A DNA stretch of 30,267 nt from Bolinopsis microptera (taxonomy: Eukaryota > Ctenophora > Tentaculata > Lobata > Bolinopsidae), in contig NW_026971846.1 of the NCBI RefSeq assembly GCF_026151205.1, forward strand, positions 1 to 30,267, in the 5' to 3' direction. Shown here in pieces: positions 9,521 to 21,500 of this stretch (within the stretch, counting starts at the first letter, position 1; every line of letters begins with the position of its first letter). The translations under genes and the position numbers were made by a program. Below the pieces are notes generated by a model. The model had not been told where the DNA came from. It did not search any database and worked only from the letters and a program-made list of their open reading frames with translations.

Positions 9521-12500
9521 GGGGCTGTAAACTGTTTTTCCCCTTCCAATATCTGGAAAGTTTAAAGAAAAAGTATCAGTTAAGATTCGAAAAATGTTTT
9601 CCCCGCGTTCCCCTAAAAACGGTAATTTGAGAATTTTTCTTGGGGTTTGAAGTAAAATCTCAGGTTTGGCACTAGAAAATTTACCCCAAAAACGCACAGG
9701 GAATTTTCCGTTTAAACTAACAACTATCTGGGAAAATTTTAAAGAAAGTTTATCAGTAGGTTTTCGAAAAGTTTTGGGCCCGGGTTTTCCCCTAGGAAAA
9801 GCGCCAATTTGGATAAATTTTTTTTGTTTTTGAAGTCATTTTTTTAAGTTTGGCAAAATAGAAATTCGCCCAAACTTGCTCAGGGTTTTTCTCTCCATAG
9901 CCCAAAAAAACAAAACCTTGGGGAAAATTTTAAAAAAAAATTTATCATAAAGGGTCTCCCAAAAAATTTTTGCCCTTTTGTTCCGCAAAAACCCCCCATA
10001 AATTTTAATATTTTTTTTGGTTTTTTTGTCTTTTCTCGGGTTTTGGGACATAGAAAAAATTTGCCCCAAAAACGCACAGAAAAAATCCGTCTCACAGCCA
10101 TTTTCAAGATCTTTGGGAAAATTTTAAAAAAAAATGGGACCCTTGGATCTCGAATATGGCCTGCGTTCCGCCCAGGGAAAGCGCAATTTGGATAAAATTT
10201 TTTGGGTTTTGAAATCCCTATCTCAGGTTGGGGAATAGAAAAATTTGCCCAAATCGCACAAAAATATCCGTCTCACAGCCATACAACTTTCTGGAAAGTT
10301 TAAAAAAAATTTATCAGTAGGTTCTCGAAATATTGGGCCCGGTTCCGGGAGAAAAACCCCCATTTTTTAGATATTTTCTTGTTTTGGGAAAGGGGGATAT
10401 TCCCAATTTAAATTTGGGAAAAAAAAAATTCGCCCAAAATTGGTAAAAATTTTCCGTCTCCCTAACCATACAACTATTGGGAAAATTTAAAGAAAATTTT
10501 ATCTTTGGGGTCTCAAAATAAACGACTTTCCCTCAAAAATCGGGTTTCCCAAACCGCCCAAATTTTGAGATGTTTTTTCCCTGAGTTTGAAAAACAAATC
10601 TAAGGTTTTTCACATAGAAATTGCCCAAAACCTTGTAAAAAATTTATCTTCCCCCCTAAAAACCATACAACATCGGAAAGTTTTTTAAAAACAATTTATT
10701 TAGTAGGATTTTCCCAAATATTTGCCTGCTTTCCCCAAAACACGCCAAAATTTGGGTATATTTTTCTTGTGTTTAAAATAAAACTCAGGTTTGGCACATA
10801 AAAATTCGCCCCCAAAAACGCACAGAATTTCCGTCTCACAGCCATAAAAACTATCTGGAAAGTTTAAAGAAAATTTTTTCGTAGGGTCTTTGAAATAAAG
10901 TGCCCGCGTTTTCCCCCAGAAACCCCTTTTGAGAAAAATTTCTTGTGTTTGAAGTCATACCCAAAATTTGGCACTTTTGAAATTCGCCCAAAACTTGGTC
11001 AGATTTTCCCCTACATAGCCAACAACTATCTGGGGAAATTTTAAAAAAAAATTTAAACAAAGGGGTCTCCCAAAAAAATTTGACTTTCGTCAAATACGTC
11101 CGAAACCCCCCAATTTTTAGAAGTTTTTTAGAGTTTTAAGTCATATCTCCCAAATTTGGCACATTGAAATTTGCCCACACGGGTCGATTAAACTTCTCAT
11201 AACCCCTTAAAAAACATCGGAAGTTTTTAAAGGGCAATTTATCAGTAGGATCTCGAAAATTTTCCCGCGTTTCCCCGAACCGCCCAAATTTTAGATATTT
11301 TCTTGGTTTTTAAACATATCTCAGGGTTTTTACATAGAATTCGCCCAAAAACGACAGAAAAATCCGTTCCCAAACCCGCCTTTCCAAAATTTTCGGGGGT
11401 TTAAAGAAAATTTAACAGTAGGATCTCGAAAAAATTGCCTGCGTTCCGCTAGAAAACGCCCAAAATTTTAGATATTTTCTTGTTTTGAAGTCATATCCAA
11501 TTTGGCACTTTGAAATTCGCCCCCAAAATTTGCACCGAATTTTCCCCTCTCCCAGCCAATACAACTATCTGGGAAAATTTAAAGAAAAAATTTTTCAGTA
11601 GGATCTCGAAAAAAAGTTCCTGCGTTTCCCCTTAAAAACCCCGCCAATTCTCCCAAAAATTAGATATTTTTCCTTTTGTTGAAGTCCTTAAATCAGGTTT
11701 TTGGGACAAGAAAATTTGCCCAAAATCCCCCACAGAAAATTTCCCTCTACGCCATCAAAAATATCGGAAAAAATTTTTAAAAAAAATTTTTTCCCGGGAA
11801 AGGGCTTTGAAATATGTGCCTGCGTTCCGCTAGAACCCCAATTTGAAATATTTTTTGTGTTTGAAATAAAATCTCAGGTTTTGGCCCAAAAAGGAAATTC
11901 GCCCCCAAAAACGCACAGGAAAATTTTCCCTCTCAAAAGCCAAAACAACTATCTGGAAAATTTAAAGGGAAAATTTTTTCGTAGGATCTCGAAAAAAGTT
12001 TTGCGTTCCGCTATAAAAACGCCAATTTGAGAAAAATTTTTTGGGGTTTGAAGTCAATCCAGGGTTTTTCACATAAAATTTGCCCAAAATCGCACAGAAT
12101 ATCCGTCTCAAAAAGCCATACAAAATATCTTGGGGAAATTTAAAAAAAAATTTTTCAGTTGGATCTTTGAAAAAGGGCCTGCGTTTTCCCCGGGGGAAAA
12201 ACCCCCATTTTGAGTATTTTTTGTGTTTGAAGTCATATCCAAATTTGGGACATAGAAATTCGCCCAAACTTTTTGGGCAATTATCCGTCTCATTGCCATA
12301 CCAAATATCGGAAAGTTTAAAAGAAAATTTATCGAAAAATCCAAAATTTAAACGACTTTTGTAAAAAATCTTTCCCAAACCCCCCCAAATTTTAGATTTT
12401 TTTCATGGTTTGAAATCAAATCTCAAATTTGGCCCCAAAAAAATTCGCCCCAAATTGCTCAGATTATTTTCTCCCAAAACCTTTTTAAATACTGGGAAAG

Positions 12501-15500
12501 GTTTTTTTGAAAAAATTTTTCCGTAGGATTCCCCAAAAAGTTTCCCTGCGCCCCCTAGAACCGCCCAAAAAATTTTAGAATTTTTTGTGTTTGAAAATCC
12601 CTATCTCAGGTTTGGCACATAGAAAAAATTTGCCCCAAAAATCCCACAAAATCCGTTTTCAGCCTTCCAAATATCTGGAAAGTTTTAAAGGGAAAAATTT
12701 TTCAGTAGGATCCCCAAATATGTTTCCCCGGGTTTCCCCCAGGGAAAAAAACCCAAATTTTGGGGAAAATTTTTTTTGGGTTTTTTAAGTCTTTCTCCAA
12801 AATTTTGGGACTTGAAAATTTGCCCAAAAATTTTCCCGATTTTTCCGTTAAAATAGCCAAAACAAATATCTGGAAAGTTTAAAAAAAATCTATCCGTGGA
12901 TCTCAAAATAATCCCACTTTCGTAAAATTTCGTTCCGAAACCCCCCAAATTAGATGTTTTCATGATTTGAAGTCATATCTCGTTTGGCCCCATGAAAAAA
13001 TTTTCCCCCCACTTTCTCAGAAAATCTCTCTCATAAAACCTACAATAAATTGGAAAAATTTTTAAAAACAAATTTTTCAGAAATGATCTCGAAAAATAAA
13101 GGGCCCGCCTTTTCCCTTTGAAAAAAAACCCAATTTTTTGGGTTTTTTCCCTTTTTGTTTTGGGAAATCATATCCAGGTTTTTTGGCAAAATGAAATTTT
13201 GCCCAAAAATCGCACGAAAATCCGTTAATTTAAGCCCCTACAAAATATCGGGGAAAATTTTAAAAAAAATTTAAACATTTTTTAAAAAAGAAAAATGGCC
13301 TCGTTCCGCTGAAAAGCCCCCAATTTTAGAATTTTTTTGTGTTTGAAGTTTTATATTCAGGTTTTTGGGACCTAGAAAAACGGGAACCCAAAAAACGCCA
13401 GAAAATCCGTCTCACAAACCATACAACTATTGGGAAAATTTAAAGAAAAATTTTTTTAAGGGTTTTCGAAAAAAATGGCCGCCTTCCGCTAGGAAAAGCG
13501 CCAATTTTTCCAATTTTTAGATAATTTTTTTGTGTTTTTAAAATCATAACTCAGGTTTGGGAAAATTGAAAATTGTCCCCCCAAAAACGCAAGAATATCC
13601 TCCAAAAGCCAACAACAAAATTTGGGAAAATTTTTTTAAAAAAAATTAACCCGTAGGGTCTCGAAAAAATGTTTCCTGCGTTCCGCGAAAAACCGCCATT
13701 TTGAATATTTTCTTGTGTTGAAGTCTTTTCTCAAAAATTTGGGGACCCTTTGAAATTCGCCCAAAATTTGGCAATTTCCCTCTCATAGCCATACAAATAT
13801 CGGGGAAAGGGTTTTTTTAAAAAAATCTATCAGGGAAAAATCTCAAAATTTAAACGGGCTTTTTGTTTAAAAAATCGTTTTTCCCAAACCGCCAATTTTT
13901 AGATGTTTTCCCTGAGTTTTTAAGTCATATCCCCAAGTTTGGCAATAAAAATTTGCCCAAAAATTGCTAGTTTCTCTCATAACCATTTCAACTAAGGAAA
14001 AATTTTTAAAAAAATTTTTCTGGAAACTCAAAAAAAGTGCCTGCTTTTTCCCCCAGAACCCCGCCCAAAAAGAGATATTTTCTTGTGTTTTTAATTCCCT
14101 ATTCAGGTTTTGGCACATAGAAATTCGCCCCCAAAAACGCACGAATATCCGTCTTAAAAGCCTTTTCAAAATTTTGGAAAATTTAAAGAAAATTTATCCC
14201 GGGGTTCCCAATTTTGTGCCTGCGTTCCCCTAAAAAAACCGCAATTTTTAGATAATTTTTTTTGGGTTTGAAGTCAAATTTCCCCCAAATTTGGCACATA
14301 GAAATTTTTTCGCCCAAAATTTGGTTTTGTTTTCCGTTCATAGCCATACAACATCTGGAAAAAATTTTAAAGAAAATCTATCAGTAGGATCTCAAAATAT
14401 TCGAAATTTCGTTTTTTAATTTTCGTTTCCCAAACCGGGCCCAAATTTTAGATGTTTTCATGATTTTTAAGTCATAATTTAAGTTGGGCACAAAAAAAAC
14501 CCCCCACGGGGCCCGTTATCTCTCTCCCAAAAACCAAAAACCTTTTTTGGAAAGTTAAAGAAAATTTTTTTCAGTAGGGCTCGAAAATTTCCCGGTTCCC
14601 CCTTGAACGCGCCAAATTTTAGATATTTTTCTTGTGTTTTGGGCTTTATATCCAGGGTTTTTCACAAAAGAAAAAAAGCCCCAAAATGCCAGAATATCCC
14701 TTCACAAACCCTACAAAAAATCTGGAAAGTTTTAAAAAAAAATTTATCAGTAGGGTCTCGAAATATGTGGCCCGCGTTTTCCCCTTTTAAACGCGGCCAA
14801 ATTTTAGATATTTTCCCTTTTTTGAAGTCATATCTCAGGGTTTTGGGAAATAGGAAAATTTTTGCCCAAAAATCGCAACAAAATATTCGCTCACAGCCAT
14901 AAAAACTATCTGGAAAGTTTAAAAAAAATTTATCGTAGGAAACCGAAATTTGGGCCCGCCCCCCCCCCCCCCGATGAAACCCCCCTTTTAGATATTTTTT
15001 GGGTTTGAAGTCATATCCCCAAATTTGGGGACATAGAAATTTTTCCCCCAAAATTGGTCAGATTATCCGCCCCTAGCCCCTACAATATCTGGAAAGGGTT
15101 TAAAGGGAAAAACTTTCGGGAGGATTCAAAAAAATCGCTTTCGTCCAAAAAATCGTTCCTAAAACCCCCAAATTTTTGGGGGGTTTTTTATGGTTTGAAA
15201 TCCCTATCTCAATTTGGGGACTTTGAAATTCGCCCCCACCTTGGGTCAGATTTTTCCCCTCATAACCATACAAACCCATCTGGAAAGTTTAAAGAAAATT
15301 TATCAGTAGGAAACTCGAAAAATGGCCTGCGTTCCATAGAACCCCGCCAAAAAAGGATATTTTCTTGGGTTTGGTCATATCTCAGGTTTGGCACCTAGAA
15401 AATTTGCCCAAAATCGCACAGAATAAACCGTTTCCCAGCCATACAACTATCTGGAAAAATTTAAAGAAAAAAATTTTTTCAGTAGGATCCGAAATATGTG

Positions 15501-16600
15501 GGCCGCTTTTCCAACCAAAGAACCGCCCAAAAAGAGATATTTCTTTGGGTTTTAAGTCATTTTCCAGGTTTGGCAATAGAAATTGCCCAAAATCGACTTT
15601 AAAAATTTGTCTCTACCCGCCTTTTCAAACTAATTTGGAAGTTTAAAGAAAATTTATCTAGATTTCGGGAAAAATTTGCCTGCGTTCCCCGAAAAACCCC
15701 CATTTTTAGATTTTTCCCTTTTGTTTGAAAATAATCTCCCCAAAAAATTTCCCCATTGAAAATTCGCCCAAACTTGGTCAGATTCCGTTCATAAACCATA
15801 CAACTATTGGAAAGGAAATTTTTAAAAAAATCATTTATAGGATCTCAAAAAAAAAAAACCGACTTTCGTCAAAAATCGGGTTTCCCAAAAATCCCTTTTT
15901 AGATGTTTTCATGAGTTTTAAGTCCCTAACCAAATTTTTGGACATAGAAATTTTTGCCCAAACTTGCTCAGAAAATTTTTTTCTCAAAAACCTACAAAAT
16001 ATCTGGAAAATTTAAAGAAAATTTTTTCATTTGGACTCGAAATATGTGCCTGCGTTTCCCCTTGAAGCGACAATTTTAGATATTTTCTTGTTTTGAAGTC
16101 AAAATTTTAAAGGGTTTGCAATAGGGAAAACGCCCCAAAAAATTTGCACCCGTTTTTCCGTCTCACAGCCTTTTTAAAATATCTGGAAAATTTAAAAAAA
16201 TTTTTCTTAGGGTTTTCCCAAATTTTGTGCCTGCGTTCCGCTAGAACGCGCCAATTTTTTTGATATTTTTTTTGTTTTTTGAAGTCATTTCCAGGTTTGG
16301 CCCCATGGAAAAATTTCCGCCCAAAAAAACGCACAGAATTTTCCCCTCTCACAGCCATACAACTATCTGGGAAAAATTTTAAAAAAAATTTATCCGTGGT
16401 TTTCAAATATGTGCCGCGTTCCCCAGAAACCGCCCTTTTTAGGGTATTTTTTTTGTTTGAAGTCCTTTTCTCAAAAATTTTGGAATAGAAAATTTGCCCA
16501 AACTTGGTCAGATTTTTCCGTTTTTAGCCAAAACAACTATCGGGGGAAATTTTAAAAAAAAATTTTCATTTGGATCCAAAATAAACGAATTTTGCAAATT
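9521..16600 (+). repeat. Satellite DNA array, about 38 monomers of roughly 170-185 bp, with higher-order structure
   Basis: A recurring order of motifs marks each monomer: AAATTCGCCCAAAA, CCGTCTCACAGCCATACAAC, TATCTGGAAAGTTTAAAG, TCAGTAGGATCTCGAAAT, TGCCTGCGTTCCGC, TTTTAGATATTTTCTTG and AAGTCATATCTCAGGTTTGG. Monomer starts recur near 9673, 9860, 10050, 10229 and so on to 16487, with mean spacing of about 184 bp. The cleanest ones are spaced 173-179 bp, so the true unit is probably shorter. Three variants can be told apart: A (CGCACAGAAT, then TGCCTGCGTTCCGC), B (ACTTGGTCAGAT, then CGACTTTCGTCAAA and TTTTAGATGTTTTCATG) and C (TTGCTCAGA..CTCATAACC). C follows each B. The last monomer is a broken B. 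Short reading frames within are repeat artefacts. Confidence 0.92.
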
Positions 16601-17039
16601 AAATTTTCCCCGGGAAAAAAATGGAACAGAAAGGCCAACTGAGGGAATTTTTTTTTTTTCTCGAGGGGAAAAAATTTTTCCCCCCCTTAAAAAATGAAAA
16701 TTTTCCCGCCTTGAATTTAAGGATTTCCGCGCTTTTGCTAAACTCGAGAAGCCGGGAAATGCACCCAAAAATTCGATTGTTATAAGAACCCCAAAAACAA
16801 TTGTTTTTAAAATAACAACCCCAAAACTTACTTAAAAACCCACCGAGAAGGAATCTTTGCCATCACGATACAACAAGTTTTTCACAAAAAGGGTGTTTTT
16901 TGTTCAGAGGGTGATTTCGCGATTTTTAAACAATTTGGATTACCCTAGGGTCTATGATTTTCCGCGCCCCCGGGATATCTTGGGGTTTAACAAACCTTAC
17001 CCCCAATCCGGGTTTCCCCCAGAATTTCCTCAAAAATGA

Positions 17040-17106
17040 ATTCCCCATCGCTCAGCGGTAGGGTGTTTTAAGTTCCAGAGGGGGAAAGGTTTTGCCTCGG
17101 ACCCCA
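17040..17106 (+). other. Degraded tRNA-like sequence, possibly a tRNA-derived SINE head
   Basis: ATCGCTCAGCGGTAGGGTG resembles the pol III A box (TRGCNNAGYNGG-like). About 35 nt downstream, GGTTTTGCCTCGGACC is a weak B-box-like element. The acceptor arms do not pair as written and no clear anticodon stem can be folded, so this is not called as a functional tRNA. The local sequence quality is poor. A tRNA-derived SINE fragment fits best; chance resemblance is possible. Confidence 0.3.
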
Positions 17107-17344
17107 TAAGATACCAAAAAACCTAAAGGAAACCGGAGCAAAATCAGAGGCGCTACCCTTTTTCAAATTAAAGGGCCGTTTTAATTTGGGAAAAAACGGG
17201 CACATATCTTACTGTTGGTTGGAACTTTTGCCCTTTTTGTCGTTTAAAATTCAGGATAAATCCTGGCTTTAAACTCAAGTTGATCCACGGTTGCCCGCGG
17301 GGTACAAAACAACAACAAAAATGGGTTTTTTTGGGTTTAAAATT

Positions 17345-17780
17345 AAATAATAATGATAACCTTTAAGCTAACTTGTAATTTTTCTTTAAGAATTAAAATT
17401 TTATACCTTGTAGTACTCTTTAAAATTAACTTACATTGTTGATTGTTGTAATTTAAAGTTTTAACCCTTTTAGGGGACATTGAGGTAAATTTTAAATTAA
17501 AATTCAGGGTCCTTGTATACTCTTCAATTAACTTCAAGGTAATTTTTAGACTCTTCCAAAAATAACTTCAGGGGACAATGGGTAATCTCCCAAATTTAAA
17601 TTTAGGTAAAATTTAGTACTCTTCAAGTTAACTTTAAAGGGGAAAATTTTAAATACTCCCTTTAAAATTTTAAATTTAGGGTACCTTGTAGTACCTTCAA
17701 TTAACCTTTAGGATACCTTTTAGTACTCTTCAAATTCACTTCAAAAATTTTGGGAAAAATTAAAATTTTAGGGATGTTTA
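17345..17780 (+). repeat. Minisatellite, period about 40 bp (TAGTACTCTTCAA..TTAACTTCA)
   Basis: A motif of the form TAGTACTCTTCAAATTAACT recurs with variation near 17410, 17513, 17550, 17611, 17655, 17691 and 17731, usually followed by a GGTA or GGGACA linker. Copies near the right end are 35-45 bp apart, and homopolymer noise hides others. No reading frame here is convincing. Confidence 0.65.
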
Positions 17781-18463
17781 CATTCTTCCGTCAAAAATTT
17801 TTTGAGAAAATTTAAATAAAGAGAACAAAGGGCCCCTTTTAGACAAACCGGGTTCGCTTTTAAGCCATGTTATTCTTTAAAATTTGGAAAATTTCCTTTT
17901 CGTTTGAACAAAAACTAATTGCTAAAGGAAAAAAATGCAAATTTTTTAAAATCCCCTGCAAAAATGAAAAAGCCAAACCAATTTCTTTTTGTTCAGTAAA
18001 ATTTAAACTTCGGAAAATATAACAAAAGGAAAAGGGACCGGGAATTTCCCCGGGGGGGTCACCCAAAACCCAAAAAACTAATCCGGGCCCGCATTTTCTT
18101 AAATTTTACAGATCGAAAAGAGATGGGGGGGTATTCAACCCCCGAAGGCCGTATCTAACGATTAAAAAATTTTTTCTCCTCTATATTTTCTCATTAATTT
18201 TAAAGGAAAAAATGGGGAAAAAACTAAAAGCTAAAAATTTAAATTTAAAAATTTTTTTTCCTTTTTTTCGATCTCGATGGAAATTTTTTTTGAATTTCAG
18301 AAAAACCAACACGCTTTTTTTTCTCCCGGAAAAAGATGAATCCAGAAACACACCTCTCGGAAACTTTAAATTTCCCAAAGCACAAATTTTCGGAAACGTT
18401 TTAAAACCAAGGCTAGGAAAAACAGATTTTTTTTTTTCCCATTTAAAAAAAAAATCCGAGCGC

Positions 18464-18560
18464 CTTTGCCCCAGGACGATGGCGACGATCTTAAATGCGT
18501 TTGGGTCACCCTAGGACAGCGAACGTCTCCAACTTGGAAAGGCAAAATCCTTAAACCCGG
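18464..18560 (+). pseudogene. Possible retrotransposon endonuclease-region fragment
   Basis: The plus strand reads PQDDGDDLKCVWVTLGQR (codons from about 18466). This resembles a beta-strand segment (..CVWV.L..) in the endonuclease domain of some invertebrate non-LTR polyproteins, where the sequence normally continues toward a conserved Y.PP motif. That motif is not visible here. The patch is more GC-balanced than its surroundings. The match is short, comes from memory of the family pattern, and lies in poor-quality sequence. Confidence 0.25.
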
Positions 18561-21500
18561 TTTTAAAAACCACCTAGGGAAAAGCCGGGGGTCCGTTGGG
18601 TTGGGGTTTCCTTTTAAACTTTTAAACCGAAACGATAGTGAAAAAATTTTTAAACAAAATGAGGGCCCCAAATGGGGAAAAAAATGATTTACCTTTTTTT
18701 CAATTGTTCAATATACTTCTTTTAAATTTTGGGAGATTCAATTTAAAATTTCCCAAACCCAGGTGAGAAAAAACCGAAAAGCATGAGCAGTAAATGGGTG
18801 ATTCATTTTAGTCCCGCCCCGTTGATTCCCGTTTTTAATTTAAAAAAATCCGCTTAGCTGGAAGTATTAAGTGGAAACCAAATTCAAAACCCCCATAAAA
18901 GAATAGGAAATTTTTTTCAGAAATATTTAAAAAATTTTTTTTCAAGAAATTGATCAAACTTATCTTTGAACAGAAAAATTTAAAATTTTTTCCTTTTTGA
19001 TGAAAAAGTTTTAAAAAAAGTTTACAACTTAACTCAAAATTAAAGCTTTTGCGTCGCTGCAACTGGTTTATTTTTTAAATGATCAGGGAATATTGGTAGC
19101 TAAAAGTTTAAACCCACCTTTCCTGAAAAAAATTGGGTTTACAATAACCTTTTTTTCCCATTTAAAATTTTATGGGTTTCCTTTAAATTTTTGTCACAAA
19201 TTTTTTTTTTCAAATAAATTTTTAACAAAAAATTACTCTATTTTTGAGACCATTTTTTTCCCTACGTTTAATTTTTTTTTAAATTTTTTCAGCTAGCTTT
19301 TTTGACTAGAAAATTTTTGATTTTGGGAAATTTTTCCCAAAACGAGCCAAAAATTTCATACACAATTACATAGCCTTTTCAAAAAATTTACCTATTTAAA
19401 ACGCAGTAGCACTTGTTTAAAGTTAAAAGAAAACTTTAAAAAGGGTTTAAACATATTTTAAGTATATGCGTGCGGGAAATTTTTGTCCCCTTTAAAAATA
19501 AGTCCCGATCCTCCCATGAAAAAAGGTTTTTTCAACAAAATTTTAAAGGGAATTGGGTTTTACTTAAATTATGGTATTTTATAAAAATTTTTCGTTTCCG
19601 AGGTAAGGGAAAAATTTTTGGGGGGTACGGGAACACCAGGAAAAAAAATTTGGGTTTTTGGGGAAATTGAGTTTACGTTTTTTTTCAATTTATCCGAGAG
19701 CACTGAAAAGAGAATTGAAAATATAATCAAAAATTACTGCCTGAAAAAAATTTTAAAAGCAAAAATTAAAAAATAAAAAAGCTTACCTCTGTCATCTTTT
19801 TTGGGGATTCCCAAAACTTTTGGGGGACAACTTACTGGTTAACTTAAAAGATTTTTTTTAAAAAAGGAAAATCAAAATGGGTAACCTAGCAGAACATTAA
19901 TTTTCGTCAAAAAGTGTCAGCTTGGGAAAAATTTAAGTAAGGTTCTTTTTTTGCTTTCTTTTCAACCGAAAAAAAAGGGAAATTTAAATTTCAATTTTAA
20001 AAATAAAACGCAAAGGGGAATCATAACATTACCCTTGTGGGTATTAAAAGGGTTTACCTGACCCCCTCCAAATTTTAAACCCCTGTTTCAAGCCCAAAAG
20101 ACAGGGAACTAAAAGAAGTAAAAAAAGAAATTGGGGCTTTAAATCAAAACCCCCAGAACAAGGGCTATGGGCCCCCCAAAAGGGAAGTTTTTTTGTGTTT
20201 TAAACAGTGGGGGGTTTCGGGGAAAAAAATTGAAAAAACAGTCTGAGTCAGAAGTCTGAAAAAAAAGGAAAATTTTTTTTAATTTAATTTCGTACTTTAC
20301 CTTTGCTGTTTATTAAAAAATAGTGAACGTGTCAACAAAAAATTGTGACCAAAAAAGATGAGCACTATAAAGATAAATTTTTCCCTTTTTGTATTGTTTA
20401 AAATTTCCAAAATTTTAAGTCCCAAAATTTTTCATAGTTAAATTTAAAAGCCTTAAAATTTTACTGTATTTTAAAAGATTAGGGCTTTTTAAAACGTTTA
20501 TTTGACCCGGCCCCCCCTAACGGATTTCCGAAAATTTTGGAAAATTTATATGCTTATCGTCAAAAAAAAGGTTTAAATTTTTGCAAAATTTTTTGTTTGT
20601 ACAGGGGGGGCCCAAAAATCGTACCCATTCGTTGGCCTTTAAAGCTCTCACTGGTGCCCAAATTTAAAAAAATTCTTTCTGGTATGAATTTGTACCACCA
20701 TGGTTGGTTTGGGTTTTAGGAATTTGTCATTTGAAAAATTTTTGCGTTTTATTTTTTTCAAAAGGAGGTTCATTTTTCTTTTTTACATTTTTTTGAATTT
20801 TTTTGGAAAAGTCGGGTCAAGTAAATTTTAAATTGGTTAAGGGGCCCCCCTTAATACCCCGTTTAAAAAATTAAGGGGGAAATTGGTTTTTTGGGGCCCA
20901 ATTAAGGTTTTTTCGGTCACGGTTTTCACATAAAACAAACCCGGAAAAATTTTTAAACTTCGTCAATTTTTTTAAACTGTTTTGCCTCAAAGTTTTCAGG
21001 GTATATGCAACATTTGATAATCAAAACCCTCCCCCGAAAAAAATTAGGCGTTTCAGTATTTCCGAGGGAAAAAAATTAGGGTTTTAATTTTTGAATGGGC
21101 GTGGTCTAAAATATTCGACTTTTTAAAAAATTTTTACGAGGGAACCTCGAACCGTAAGTTTCAGTAAGCCCTTGTACAAACCCTCAAATATAAAACAAAG
21201 GCGGGGCTATTTTGGCCCCGTATGGGGACTGACTTTTTTTTTTGGGCCCCCCCGTATATCCCTAAGACAAAAAAATTGGAAAAATTTAAAATGAATTTGT
21301 TAGAGAAAAAAATTTAGGTTGTTTTAAAAGGGGTTTTTTCATTTTTAAAATTAAATTCGTCATGAAATTCCCTCAAAAACTTCCCCCCAGGACATCGATT
21401 TTCCTTTTGCATTTAAAAAGTTTTAAAACCTGCGTCGTTAAAAAAGGAAATTAAAGTTTTGGGTTTTCTATTTTTTTTGGGCAATGGTTTAAATATTTGT

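Noticed and set aside
7483-9549. Long reading frames rich in Ser/Pro (minus) or Arg/Gly/Glu (plus), up to 308 codons
   Set aside because: They are the direct translation of a purine-only tract, in which stop codons are rare on one strand by composition. They overlap in several frames and show no domain.
14958-14973. Run of about 15 C as a structured element
   Set aside because: It lies inside a satellite monomer where other copies have only a few C or mixed bases, so it is most likely homopolymer error.
9521-16600. CRISPR-like regular repeats
   Set aside because: The whole monomer of about 170-185 bp is repeated, with no short constant repeat separated by unique spacers, and the context is eukaryotic.
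9836-16697. Dozens of 60-140 codon frames within the satellite array
   Set aside because: They recur at the monomer spacing on both strands, are rich in F, K and N, and start at repeat-internal ATGs. They are translations of the satellite.
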